DNA of 64,000 nt from Aurelia coerulea (Eukaryota; Cnidaria; Scyphozoa; Semaeostomeae; Ulmaridae), in contig CM076943.1 in assembly GCA_039566865.1 (NCBI GenBank), positions 45,640,663 through 45,704,662 on the forward strand, given 5' to 3'. This document shows positions 46,757-58,000 of the stretch, piece by piece (within the stretch, counting starts at the first letter, position 1; every line of letters begins with the position of its first letter). The translations under genes were made by a program, and so were the position numbers. The notes beneath the pieces are model-generated. The model made no database searches and was not told the origin of the DNA. It worked only from the letters and a program-made list of their open reading frames with translations.

Positions 46757-47258
46757 ATATGTCGGGTGAGACAGTGTATGTGACAACTCACAACGCAAAA
46801 TTACTTGGACCTTTGGGCTTCACATCTAACTTAAGCCAGACTTTATTTAGTCAGCTTTATATGGACTTTACTATTCTCATATTGACGGTTGTAGCAGTGA
46901 ATTTTACAAGAAATGCTTTTTTACAAAACGTGAAAATCTTTGTGAATTTTTGCCGTTAAACCCTCCATCACAGGGGCTGCACAAAGTGCTTTGCTTTCAA
47001 ATCGTCAAGTCTCTGGATCAAGCTCTACGCTGCTCAGGAGTTGTCTGCATGACTTCACGGCGCCTTTCGTGTACAAGACTGCGTATACGTTGATTAGCTA
47101 CACCATCCACTAGGCCCTTAATTTCGCTCTAGTTGTTGTTGTTATCATTGTCACTAGAATGACTATGTTGTTATCATATACGAGCGAAAACTTTTGAATT
47201 GAAAAGTTTGACATTCTTGCAGAGTATATGGAAAAGTTTTCCTGAAAGAAATTAGGAT

Positions 47259-47458
47259 CAGAGGTGGCGCCAGGAATCTTCCGACAGAGGGGCTGGAGCT
47301 TCCGACAGGGGGGCTAAAATGGCTAGAAAATGCAGTTTTCATACGTCATTTTGCCAAATTTCCTCCGACAAGAACCCAAAGTGTCCTCCGAGGGGGGGGC
47401 TAGATGCTTCCGACGAGGGGGCTGTAGCCCCCCTAGCCCTCCCCTGGCGCCACCCCTG
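47259..47458. mobile_element. Short hAT-type MITE
   Basis: The ends are CAGAGGTGGCGCCAGG and CCTGGCGCCACCCCTG. The exact 8-bp repeat ATTAGGAT lies at 47251-47258 and 47459-47466. CTTCCGAC words recur inside. Confidence 0.88.
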
Positions 47459-47955
47459 ATTAGGATCCTTTTGAAGTAATTTACATATTTACATCGAGTC
47501 ATTCGCACCGCGGGAGCCCCATGCAACGCTCTGTACGCCCATTGAAACAAGTCACTGGATAAATAAACAGGAAAATTGCTGCCGAACGGAACCATATAAT
47601 TGCTTTTTCACACTTGAAGCTATTTTTGCCAATATCACAGAGCAATATGGATGGTTCGATGACGTACTTCAAAGCACTGCCGTTGCCTACGCTTTTGACG
47701 TTTAAAAAACTTTGAATTGGAGCCACGCATCAGGTGTCCTTGCATCACAAGCCGCGCGGTCTGAATCTGACTATTGCTGGTAAACGTACGCAGCAACCGC
47801 AGTTTTGAATCATTCCATCCCCTCGTGGAAAGATACGTTATGAATGCACGGTCCTAATTGGATGCCATTAGCAACCTTTTGATAACCTTACATCACAAAA
47901 CGCATGATTCTGGCCTGGTCCAAGAGAGAGGATAACGTCACAAACTGTGTACCAA

Positions 47956-49630
47956 GCATATGAGTCAAATCTTTCAATAGGGCACAGGGAAACCCGCAAA
48001 TCTTCCAATTTCACGCTTATAAGCCAATGATATCGTCGTATTCCGATCACATGACTGAAAATAAGGCTTTCGAGATAAATTTTCGAGTACCTTCACGAAA
48101 ATAAAAATGGATATTCGAGCAATAAAGATACAGAGCTGGTTTTACCACGAATCGATTTGAGAGGCCTCACTCCACATTTGTTTTTCTGCATTTGGTTAAA
48201 ATCTCATCAGGGATCGGCGTTACATCGAATTTCATTCCTTCGAAAATTGGCCTATGTTCAAGAAATCTTTAGGAACGCTACAAAGAAGATATAGCTTTCA
48301 AAATTTCACATGTTACGTGAATTATGTCCAGAAATAACATGAAAATATTTGTTTGTGTGATTTTCGAAAATCCTAGACGAATTAAAGCTATTTGCTGCGA
48401 AGAAAGCTAATGGGCCTACCTTCACCCGCAGCAAAGTCCCAGTAATCGGCATTAAATCACTCTTTTTCGCAATAATAACCAGCGGATACATTAACGAATA
48501 ACTTCACCTCAAATCCAATTTATTTCCACCATTTTATCATCGATAATTTTGATAAAATGTGACAAGACTTTACAGCCTCTGCAGCAAACCGTCCAACTAC
48601 CGTCGATTCAAAGTTTTCTTGCTGCAAACACCAGGAAAGCTTGCATAAAACAAAAGGTTGTGCAAGGCTCAGGTCTCCCATATGACACAGCAAATTGTTA
48701 CCTTTGATAATAGATTGTACACCTTCGAGAATAGATTGCAGGGGAAATTTCTTTACACAAATTATGTACTTTTCCGATGTGACAAAGAAATTTGCAATCT
48801 TTGAGAAATATTTTAATTTCTCTTTATTTTGCAACGATAGAATGCCTCCAGGAGTGTGCAATCTATTCTCAAAGGTGTCATTTTACTGTGTCATATGGGA
48901 GACCTAATTCTTGCTGAACCTTTTGTTTTATGCAAGTCTTGCAAGACTTCCAACGTGTTTACAACAAGAAAACTTTGAATCGACGGTAGTTAGACGGTTT
49001 GCTGTAGAGGCTGTAAAGTCTTGTCACATTTTATCGAAATTATCGATGATAAAATGGTGGAAAGAAATTGGATTTGAGGTGAAGTTATTCGTTAATGTAT
49101 CCGCTGGTTATTATTGCGAAAAAGAGTGATTTAATGCCGATTACTGGGACTTTGCTGCGGGTGAAGGTAGGCCCATTAGCTTTCTTCGCAGCAAATAGCT
49201 TTAATTCGTCTAGGATTTTCAAAAATCACACAAACAAATATTTTCATGTTATTTCTGGACATAATTCACGTAGCGTGTGAAATTTTGAAAGCTATATCTT
49301 ATTTGTACCGTTGCTGAAGAATTCTTGAACATAGGCCAATTTTCGAAGGAATGAAATTCGATGTAACGCCGATCCCTGATGAGATTTTAACCAAATGCAG
49401 AAAAACAAATGTGGAGTGAGGCCTCTCAAATCGATTCGTGGTAAAACCAGCTCTGTATCTTTATTGCTCGAATATCCATTTTTATTTTCGTGAAGGTACT
49501 CGAAAATCTATCTCGAAAGCCTTATTTTCAGTCATGTGATCGGAATACGACGATATCATTGGCTTATAAGCGTGAAATTGGAAGATTTGCGGGTTTCCCT
49601 GTGCCCTATTGAAAGATTTGACTCATATGC
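47956..49630. repeat. 1.67-kb near-perfect palindrome
   Basis: The two halves mirror each other around about 48793. The outermost GCATATGAGTCAAATCTTTC is matched by its complement ending at 49630. Arms of about 750 bp are almost identical (for example CGGATACATTAACGAATAAC near 48482 and its inverse near 49085). The central 200 bp pairs only partly. No recognisable protein is encoded, and the ORFs in each arm are mirror shadows. It may be a long-TIR foldback element; no target duplication was found. Confidence 0.88.
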
Positions 49631-49789
49631 TGCAAAAAATGTTCTCATTTGGCAACCAAAATAGGCCCATTTTTCCCTGAATTTCGAAAACTTGAATAAC
49701 ATGAGAATATCAAAAGGGTACATGATTAAAAAATTAATGGAATTATATTTCCCAACTTTTTTCTATTGGATAAAGTCCCAATCTTTGCT

Positions 49790-49848
49790 AGCCTGCGTGC
49801 AGGCCTCAACAATCCTAAAGTGTAGACTTTTGATGCTGCAAGCAGGCT
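49790..49848 (+). mobile_element. 59-bp miniature derivative of the P-like element
   Basis: It begins AGCCTGCGTGCAGG and ends TGCAAGCAGGCT, as an imperfect inverted repeat. The inner AATCCTAAAGTGTAGA matches the right terminal hairpin of the 15.7-kb element (CTATCCTAAAGTGTAGAG). It looks like a single terminal hairpin mobilised or left on its own. Confidence 0.6.
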
Positions 49849-51727
49849 ATTTTATCGCCAGCAATCCCGTTCCTAGACTGATTATATGTTCGTAGGTTAT
49901 CGCTATTGATAGGCTGATGGATGCTATAACTACGACTCATGGACTTACGCTTCCAGAAACGGACATGGCCTAAATCTAAATCACCTGCTATTTTTTCTTG
50001 AAACCACCGACCCTAAATCACCGCAAAAAGTGGTTTTCCTGAAGTGCTACACTGCAAAACAAGCTATCAGTACTTAGATGAATGTTTCTTCAAGCTATTA
50101 AAGCAAAAAAGTCCTACCCATAAGTGATATTTTGGTTGTTTGGGGACGCAAAAGATCTCGTAAATTCGTTCGCTACTTTGAGATTTTGATCGTTGGAGCA
50201 GTTCAGTCGAACGCGTTGTTCGAATTCGTTTGTTTGCCTTTGGCGAGAAGTCTAAATTGAAAAAGAATCAGCCAATCCCATCAAGTTATTTCAAGTCTTG
50301 CATCCTGATTGGTCCAAGAACAAATTTGTTCCTGGCGAGAATTTTTTTTGCCGTTTTGAGAAGAGTTAGTCCATAAGGCCCTTGACTGGAGCGACAACAA
50401 CAACATTAATTCACTTCAATTAGATGAGCGTAAGTTGAGGGTCCTTATGTAGTGAGGCAATCCCGTTCCCGCGACGAAAATAGAACTGCCTTCCTTATGC
50501 GGTGATCCACCATCGTTCCGACTTGCAAGTCAGTGATCGAATTTGATAGTAACAATTAAACAAAAACGTTTGTGGTATGTTTACTCCAATTTACTGGTTA
50601 CAAGACAGCAACTGCAGTAACAGTAAATCCTTTTTCGCATTTTAGACACAAAGCAATGTGGTAGGATGAATATTTGAGTTATGACTGAATTCGCCAAAGG
50701 CCCACATTACCCCACCTGGTAAAAAATAAACATAAAATGAAACCGTCGCTTCAATGACTTCGAAATAAACGTTATTTCATTTGTCACCTTGTGTTCATTT
50801 AATGGACCAGAGAAACAAAACAACAGTGGCAGGAGAACGTTTTCTGGGCTTTGAGATTCTTGCACAGTATGTCGTTCAGTAAAATAATTTTATAAAGCGA
50901 AAGGAGATACATTTAAGACGAATGTTTCATATAAAAAGGCAGCTTATTGTGCAGACATTACAAGAAAAGTAGGCAACCTTTCTTCGATTTGACGAGAAAA
51001 TATGTTTCTAACAAAAAGCTGAGTAGACCCACTTTACCCCGTAGACCCATATTACCCCCACCGTATCCTGCCGTAAAAGCTCTACAAAAGGGGTAACCTC
51101 GAACAATGCTTGAACATGCTTGAACCCAGCGTAACTGAAGGGAGGCTGAAGATACTGCATAGCCCTGGAATCGAGGTTGCCACAGGGGACTTATTTGATT
51201 TCGGAGACCTCAGAGGGGGGGGGGTTAAACGAGAGGGGGCTTATTCACAAAATCAGATGAATAGGATATGAATGATAGCTTTTTAGTTCTATATTGTGCG
51301 CAACCAACATACTACTTGCGAGTCAAATGCACACATTTGATACAGTCTTATTCCAACCATAATCAAAAATCAACAGGGCTTTATCAAAATTCACTTTCAA
51401 ACTTGTTTAGCTTAATAAAAAGAAGATCTTTGGTAAATTCTGGCATTTGATATAAGTGTGAAGCATATAAGAGAGGGGCTTATTTAAGATTTTGGCTAAG
51501 AAGGGAGCGGCTTATTAGAGATGGGGCTTAATAGAGAGGGGGCCAAATAGAGCGTTTACGGTATTTTTACATTCAATGATTCTACAAATCTAAGAAAATA
51601 TAGAAAAGTAGCCCTTGATCCAGACTCCTGGAGAATAGCTAAGTCTATCAACCTTGTGATCGCACCATCGCATCGCGTCGTCACAAATCGCACCATTAAA
51701 ATGCGAGTCGACGGCAGGTGACCGTAC

Positions 51728-54156
51728 CAGGGCCTCTTTTAAGGAATCATAACTAGGGGGGCAAATTTCAAAAAGGGGACCTCATTTTTGCCGCAAGAAA
51801 TATTTCTCTTTGTAAACTCCTTAGGATGCGCCAGAGGTGCACCCATTAAGGGGGGTCCGAGGCATGCTCTCCCGGGAAAATTTTTAAAATCAAGGTTGCT
51901 AGCATCGCTCTGGTAGCTATTTTCGCCTCTAGAACCAATCATCATATCATCAAACTAGCCAGTCATTACGCACAAGAATATATACAGTAGTTACATATAG
52001 GCCAGAAAGGCATTTCTTGAAAAGAAACATAGACCGGCGGGTGAGCTATAAAAAGTTCTCACATTTGAAAATTCATAGCACCAAGAGTACTTGATGGTTT
52101 GGAAAGGAACACGTCTTGCTTGATAGCCGAGAAATTGAAGCATTTTGTAATTTTCTTCTGTTTTTATGAGCACTGGAAATATAGGTAAATCTGACTTTGC
52201 GAAATTTCTTGGTTGCAAAATGCCCGATGGGTCAGAAACGCTTGATCAAATCATAAAGAAACTTCTCGCACAGAACAATAAAGAAAATGAAATGCCCTTA
52301 CGTATTCTTCTGTGCGAGGAGATTCCTGACGTTTCAGGCTCTTTTTCGTGCATTTTCCAACGAAATATAATTTATCAAAGTAAAATGTATCTATATTATA
52401 TACTCACAAGAACATTAGAAAAATCAATAAATAGCATGATCTTCCGGATCTAGCAACAATTTGAATAACTGAATGCGGAAAATCTTTTCTAAGATCATCC
52501 GGTACGTTATTTCAATGGCTCAGTTGGCGTAATTAACTGCTACTGGTCAGTGGCGGAAATTCAGCTTTTTGAGTGGAGGGGCAAGCACCGTCAATTTTCC
52601 GAGTCTGGGAAATGCTTTTGTTTCAAGGTATTTTGCTGGAAGACTGGTCATAATAGGCTCCTTAAATGTGCTAAGAGAATATGTATAGGCCTATCAGATT
52701 TCAAAACTATTTATATTCAGCAGTTGATAGAAAGAGGCGAGAATGTATTCTGAAGGAAGGCCCAACAGCGACAAGGACTCTGGGGGCGCAGCCCCCAGGA
52801 AAATTTTTGAGGACACGCCCTCTACTTTTGCTTAGAATGCCTTTCACGACCCTAGGTTTGCCAGTCCTGAATTGGGATTTTTACAATTTTGTAACATTTT
52901 TTAAATGGAGTAGCATCCCCCAGGAACGTTTTTGAATAAAATTTTGGCTAAGGAGATCTCTTGGATCCCTTGTTTGCCAATGCCAAATCTGAATATTTGA
53001 AGACATGAATTCTCAAAAAAAAATTTGCACGAAGAACCCCTACTCTGTCTTAGAACGCTCTTCGCAATCCAATTTTTGCCTGTCCTCAACATGGAAACTT
53101 TAAAAATTCGCTGATAGTTTGTCTGAAGTTTTTGTGCAGGAAAATTTTGAGAACTCCAACCTTTACATTGGCTTAGAATGTCTCTCCTAATCACGTTCCA
53201 ACATCACTCGGAGATATTGCTACTCTCGGACCTATACCCAACAACTTTCTTCTCGTTTTTGAAATAAATGAAAGTGAATAAACACTTTAGAATATGCTTT
53301 TGAGCTTGTGAATTTTGTTTGCTCTTTGCAAATAAAAAATCGTCTACTTCTTGATGGTGACTCGTTCCTTTGCTGCACTTTCGAGCCCACGTACGTTTCC
53401 GACTTTTACGGAAAATTTCCGAGTCTTGTCGAATTGGGGGGGGGGGGCAGTTGCCCCCCCAACCCCCCCATAATTTCCGCCACTGCTACTGGTTATAAGA
53501 GAACGTATGGAACTATCATTTTCTCTGCATCCCTTTGATTTTTAACATATTATGACACACTGAGAAATCATCGAGGGACCCTGTTTTGATCACTGGCCCT
53601 GGTGTAGCGACCCAAATGTTGAGACATATTTTTTAAAAGCGAGTTATTGTTTATGGGCCGCTATGGCCACGGGCCCCAGATTTAGATTCCACTAATCCCC
53701 TCTCCTCGGCTCTGCTTGTGATGAGTTATCCACGGTGAAGAACTCTTTAATCTTACGACATTTCGCTGCATCATTTTATATTTTCTGCTCTCTTTAGAGC
53801 CTCATCCTTGTAGCATTAGGCCTTTTTTTGCAAAAATTACCGTGAAGACCACATATCTAGATCTGGCCATTTGGATAATGCTTGTAATACTTTCATAGCA
53901 GCAGCCTCCTGTCTAAATTAAATGGAGCAAATAGAGGCTTGTCCAATAACACATACAGAAACATTAGCATATTTATTGCTTTTGGGTTACACCTTTCGCT
54001 TTCACAGTGAAAAGTTCAAAGGCCAAACACAGCAAAAAGAAAAAAGGGACCATCTACTGGGGGGGCAAAACATTGTAAAAACTTGTAACTGGGGGGGCAA
54101 GCATGAGGACTGGGGGGGCTTTTGCCCCCCCAGTTTGTATGTTAAAAGAGGCCCTG
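51728..54156. mobile_element. 2.4-kb hAT element, no recognisable transposase
   Basis: The ends CAGGGCCTCTTTTAA and TTAAAAGAGGCCCTG are exact inverted repeats. The 8-bp duplication GACCGTAC lies at 51720-51727 and 54157-54164. GGGGGGCAAA words follow both ends. The best internal frame (52166-52453) begins MSTGNIGKSDFAKFLGCKMP and resembles no transposase. The element is probably non-autonomous and contains a second hAT element at 52548-53485. Confidence 0.85.
52548..53485. mobile_element. Nested non-autonomous hAT element
   Basis: The ends CAGTGGCGGAAATT and AATTTCCGCCACTG are inverted. The exact 8-bp duplication CTACTGGT lies at 52540-52547 and 53486-53493. The interior has degenerate tandem segments resembling CTTAGAATG...TTTTGAG repeated several times. 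Confidence 0.88.
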
Positions 54157-54253
54157 GACCGTACGTAACAAACGCGCTACCCGACTCTGATTCGTACTGC
54201 TAACCCGTCGTCATTATGAACGAGGGGCAAATCACTTCTCAAAATAGCGTACG

Positions 54254-54428
54254 TGATTTTTGTGATTTTAAAATCACACGATTTTTGTCTGTGATTTTAG
54301 TGATTTTTTTGTGATTTTTGTGATTTTTTTGTGATTTTTTCTTGTGATTTTTCTATGATTCTGTGATTTTTGTATGGTGATTTTGTGATTTTTGTGATTT
54401 TTGTATGTGATTTTTTTGTGATTTTAAG
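54254..54428 (+). repeat. TGATTTTT-type microsatellite
   Basis: An irregular run of GTGATTTT / TGATTTTTG units covers about 175 bp. It is simple sequence and non-coding. Confidence 0.85.
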
Positions 54429-55060
54429 GGATTTGCCCCTCGATTATGAACTCGTCACCGATCAACGTCAACGTTTGAAACGCGAGGTTTGCTCCAAGAC
54501 CAACTTCACAAACGGTACCGTCGTCGTCTCCGTCAAATATCGCATCGTTGGAACGTGAGTCTACTGCAGGTGACCGTACGTAAAAAAAAAACGCGCGACC
54601 CAAATTCGATTCCTGCTGCTGTAACCCTTTGTCATAGACCGCACGTTTGAAATGTGAAACCTGCTGCTGCACCAACGTCACAAACCGCACGGTTGGAGTC
54701 TTTTCTCAGCAGGGAAGATGACGTCGAAAACCGCGTTCTGTCGAATTGGATTTCCTTCAAGTCGTTAAAGGGCACAACCCCTTTATTCATGAATCCTGAT
54801 TTATTTGCAGTTGCTTTCGCAGATTACTTTACGACGTTGAGTCAACGTAATACGACACTTGACGCAACAATTCAGTTCCGACGTCCTAATTTGTTGCATT
54901 GTTTTTGACAAGAGGTTTATTAGATAAAAGGAAGTTTGTGGAGGCCCAACCCTCAGAGGAGCAACGATCTAAAAGCAAGAGGTAGCATCGTCTTTCAGTT
55001 CAAGATCAAAGTTTACCAAGGTCAAACCAAGGTGAAATTTCCGAAGGATTTATTCGTAAA

Positions 55061-58000
55061 GATGGAGAGGTATTCAGTGGTATTTTTGGCATTTCTGGCT
55101 TCGTTTTCCGCTGCTGGTAAGTTTTCAATTTCTTCAGCCCAGACTTGATTGTTCCGAGGTACACGAAAAAAAGAACTCTTCTTCCTAAGTTTCTGCATTA
55201 TGGGCCATTATAAAGCAGTGCCTTTTCATCAAAGAAACAAACATGTGAACAACATTCGCAACTTTTTGACTTACGTCCTTCTGTCCTTCTGAAGTTAACA
55301 GCTATAGTGTACACCTATTTTCATAAAAAAAACTCTACCAGTCTATCAGTTACAAGAAACACAACCCTCAGGTAACTAAAAAAATTCAAATTTCAGTACT
55401 GCGACAAACTTTTTCAAGAAACTTTTTTGAAAAACTCAATGCATATTTTCACTGTATCTTACTTGTATCTTTACTTTCACGTGTTTCTTTATTTTCAATT
55501 GTATTGCTCGGATGATTCGTGGATAATGTCAATAATGCCTAAACACTAAACAGTTGCATGGCTTTCTGAAACTTTGTTGTGAAATATTCAGAAGGCACAT
55601 GATGCGCAAACCAGTAATAGTATAGAAATTCTAAAAACTGTTAAGAAACTTTCAGCACTCGAATCTGATAAATTTAAGATACTCTCTGTATACTGTCAAA
55701 TTCTGAATGTTTATCTTGAATTACATGTCAGTTGACAGTTGAACTTTTTTTGTATACATTTCTACCTAGCTTCCGAAGGTAGTTTTAGGACGATGAGAAT
55801 CTGAGCTTATCAAAGCAGCGTCCTGGTCCTTCCTTCCCTTTAGCCTGGAATTACAGAGAGTTGGCGACTCTCCTCGCATTTTGTAGCAGGTTGATCTTTG
55901 TGATAAGGCAAAATCAGTCATGCAAAGCACTTCAATGGATGATTACGCTAAAGATGGCCTCAAGGACTTTTTACCATGATCCTTTGGTAAACTGGTAGAC
56001 TGATTACAATTCGTCGAAAATTTCGCGCGTGTTTTATATTTTTGATCTGACCCTTTTCGCTCAATCTACGACTCATAGTCATAAGAAAGCTATTCGAAAA
56101 CGATGACAAACTAATGTACGAGAATTGTTGTCCTGATTTTGAGATAGTTTGATTATGAGTCCCTGTTTGAGCGTCGAGCGAGCAATTATATAGATAGGTA
56201 AAGCTATTCAGTTCAATATATAAGTAAGTAATAAAGTTTACGTAATTGCGAATGAAATTGGGCGCATTGTAATAAGTCTAGTGAACCGGGCAATCAAATC
56301 AATTGAAATTCTTTCAGATGCAAAGGAGAGTGGTAAAAAATTCCTTGATGCCATCTTCACGGCAATCGTCTATTGTTTTTCGCAGAAACTTCCACTTGAT
56401 AGCTAATTTGAGACGGTCCTTTAGTTTCTTTGTGCCGGGCAAATAAAATCAGCCATCCCCGTTCGAAAGGTCACTGCTCCCTGAATATCAATGCAACGAT
56501 ATTGGCAAGTAATTTGCTCAATAATGAATATGCTCAAATATATTTTAAAATTTACCTGACTGAAATCGGCGATTCTGTTCTGAAGTTATGAGGAATTTGC
56601 TCTTGAAAACCAATTCAAGAACCATTCAAAACCAGAATAAAATATATAAATGATTTAAGTACCAAAAATAGCTTAGATGTTTAAAACACGACGTTTCGAG
56701 CATATCAAAACCGGCCTAAAATCACCACCAAATTACCTGCCTTGCAGCAATGACTTTTACATGCCTTAGCACGCGTTATCCCTTTGGGACAATGAATATG
56801 TGCCATCCCTCCTGGGAACATAACAATGCTATTCCGGGCGATTTTACCCTCCCAAGACTCAAGAAGATAAGGCGCGCAAATGCGTATTCAAGCCATCGCT
56901 GTATGGCAGAAATGTTAGGAAAACTTGGTCGTGTTTCAGAAAGGCTCTCTCGAGAATATCTCTGATAATTTCAGAATTGAGGGGCTGATGTCAGTCAAGT
57001 ACGTTTTAAAATGGATTTGAACGTGTCCACAGAAATAATATATCTGCCAATGTTATCATTTTGACATATGGGGAACAGTGCGCTGTAAAACAACAAGAGC
57101 AGATTTTGTAATACAATAGCATAAGTTGCTTTTGATTGACACCTCAATTCAAAGCGATTAACGGCTGCAGACACAGGAAGTTCTCTCAACCAGTAATTCA
57201 AAACAAACAAATCCGCAAAAGTTTCCCCAAAACTGGTGGGTAAACTCTCGCCTTGTGCAAGCGAAAGATGGTTTTTAAGGGAAGTTATGTGCTTATAGCG
57301 AAAGAAGAAGGGTAGATCTAAAGTTCTGTCGCTTAGATTCTATTTATTTGATTCAGGAGCGGAGCAGAAGGCATTGTAATTCTCGCGTCTTTAGGGCTTA
57401 AAATGAAACGATTACAAAACAGCTCCTAAATCAAATAAACATAATCTAAGCGACAGAACTTTAGATTTACCCTTCTTCTTTCGCTATAAGCACATAACTT
57501 CCCTTAAAAACCATCTTTCGCTTGCACAAGGCGAGAGTTTACCCACCAGTTTTGGGGAAACTTTTGCGGATTTGTTTGTTTTGAATTACTGGTTGAGAGA
57601 ATTTCCTTTGTCTGCAGCCGCTAATCGCTTTGAATTGAGGTGTCAATCAAACGCAACTGTTGCTATTGTATTACAAAATCTGCTCTTGTTCTGTAAAACG
57701 GGGATTGTCTCTTTTTTGCTCACCAATAAGGACAGATTTGTAAGACAATAGCATGAGTTTTTTTTATTGACACCTGAATTGAAAGCGATCAGCAATCGCA
57801 GACAAAGGAGATTCTCTCAACCAGTTATTCAAAACAAACAAAGCTCCAAAGTTTCTCTGAAACCCAAGCTTCTCTGAAACCCAAGCTGTGCATTCTAGAA
57901 ATCGTTTTTAAGAGCAAACATGAGCATATATCGAAAGGAGAAGGATATATCTACACATCTACCACGGGCATTTTATTTCTTTGGTTCAGAAGCCGAGCAG

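Noticed and set aside
50690..51075. Repeated GGCCCACATTACCCCACC / GTAGACCCATATTACCCCCA words, also near 63848
   Set aside because: They probably come from one repeat family, but the orientation and boundaries could not be worked out, and the copy at 63848 runs towards the window edge.
52166..52453. 95-codon ORF inside the hAT element
   Set aside because: It has no transposase or other recognisable motif and its length is compatible with chance; mentioned only within the element.
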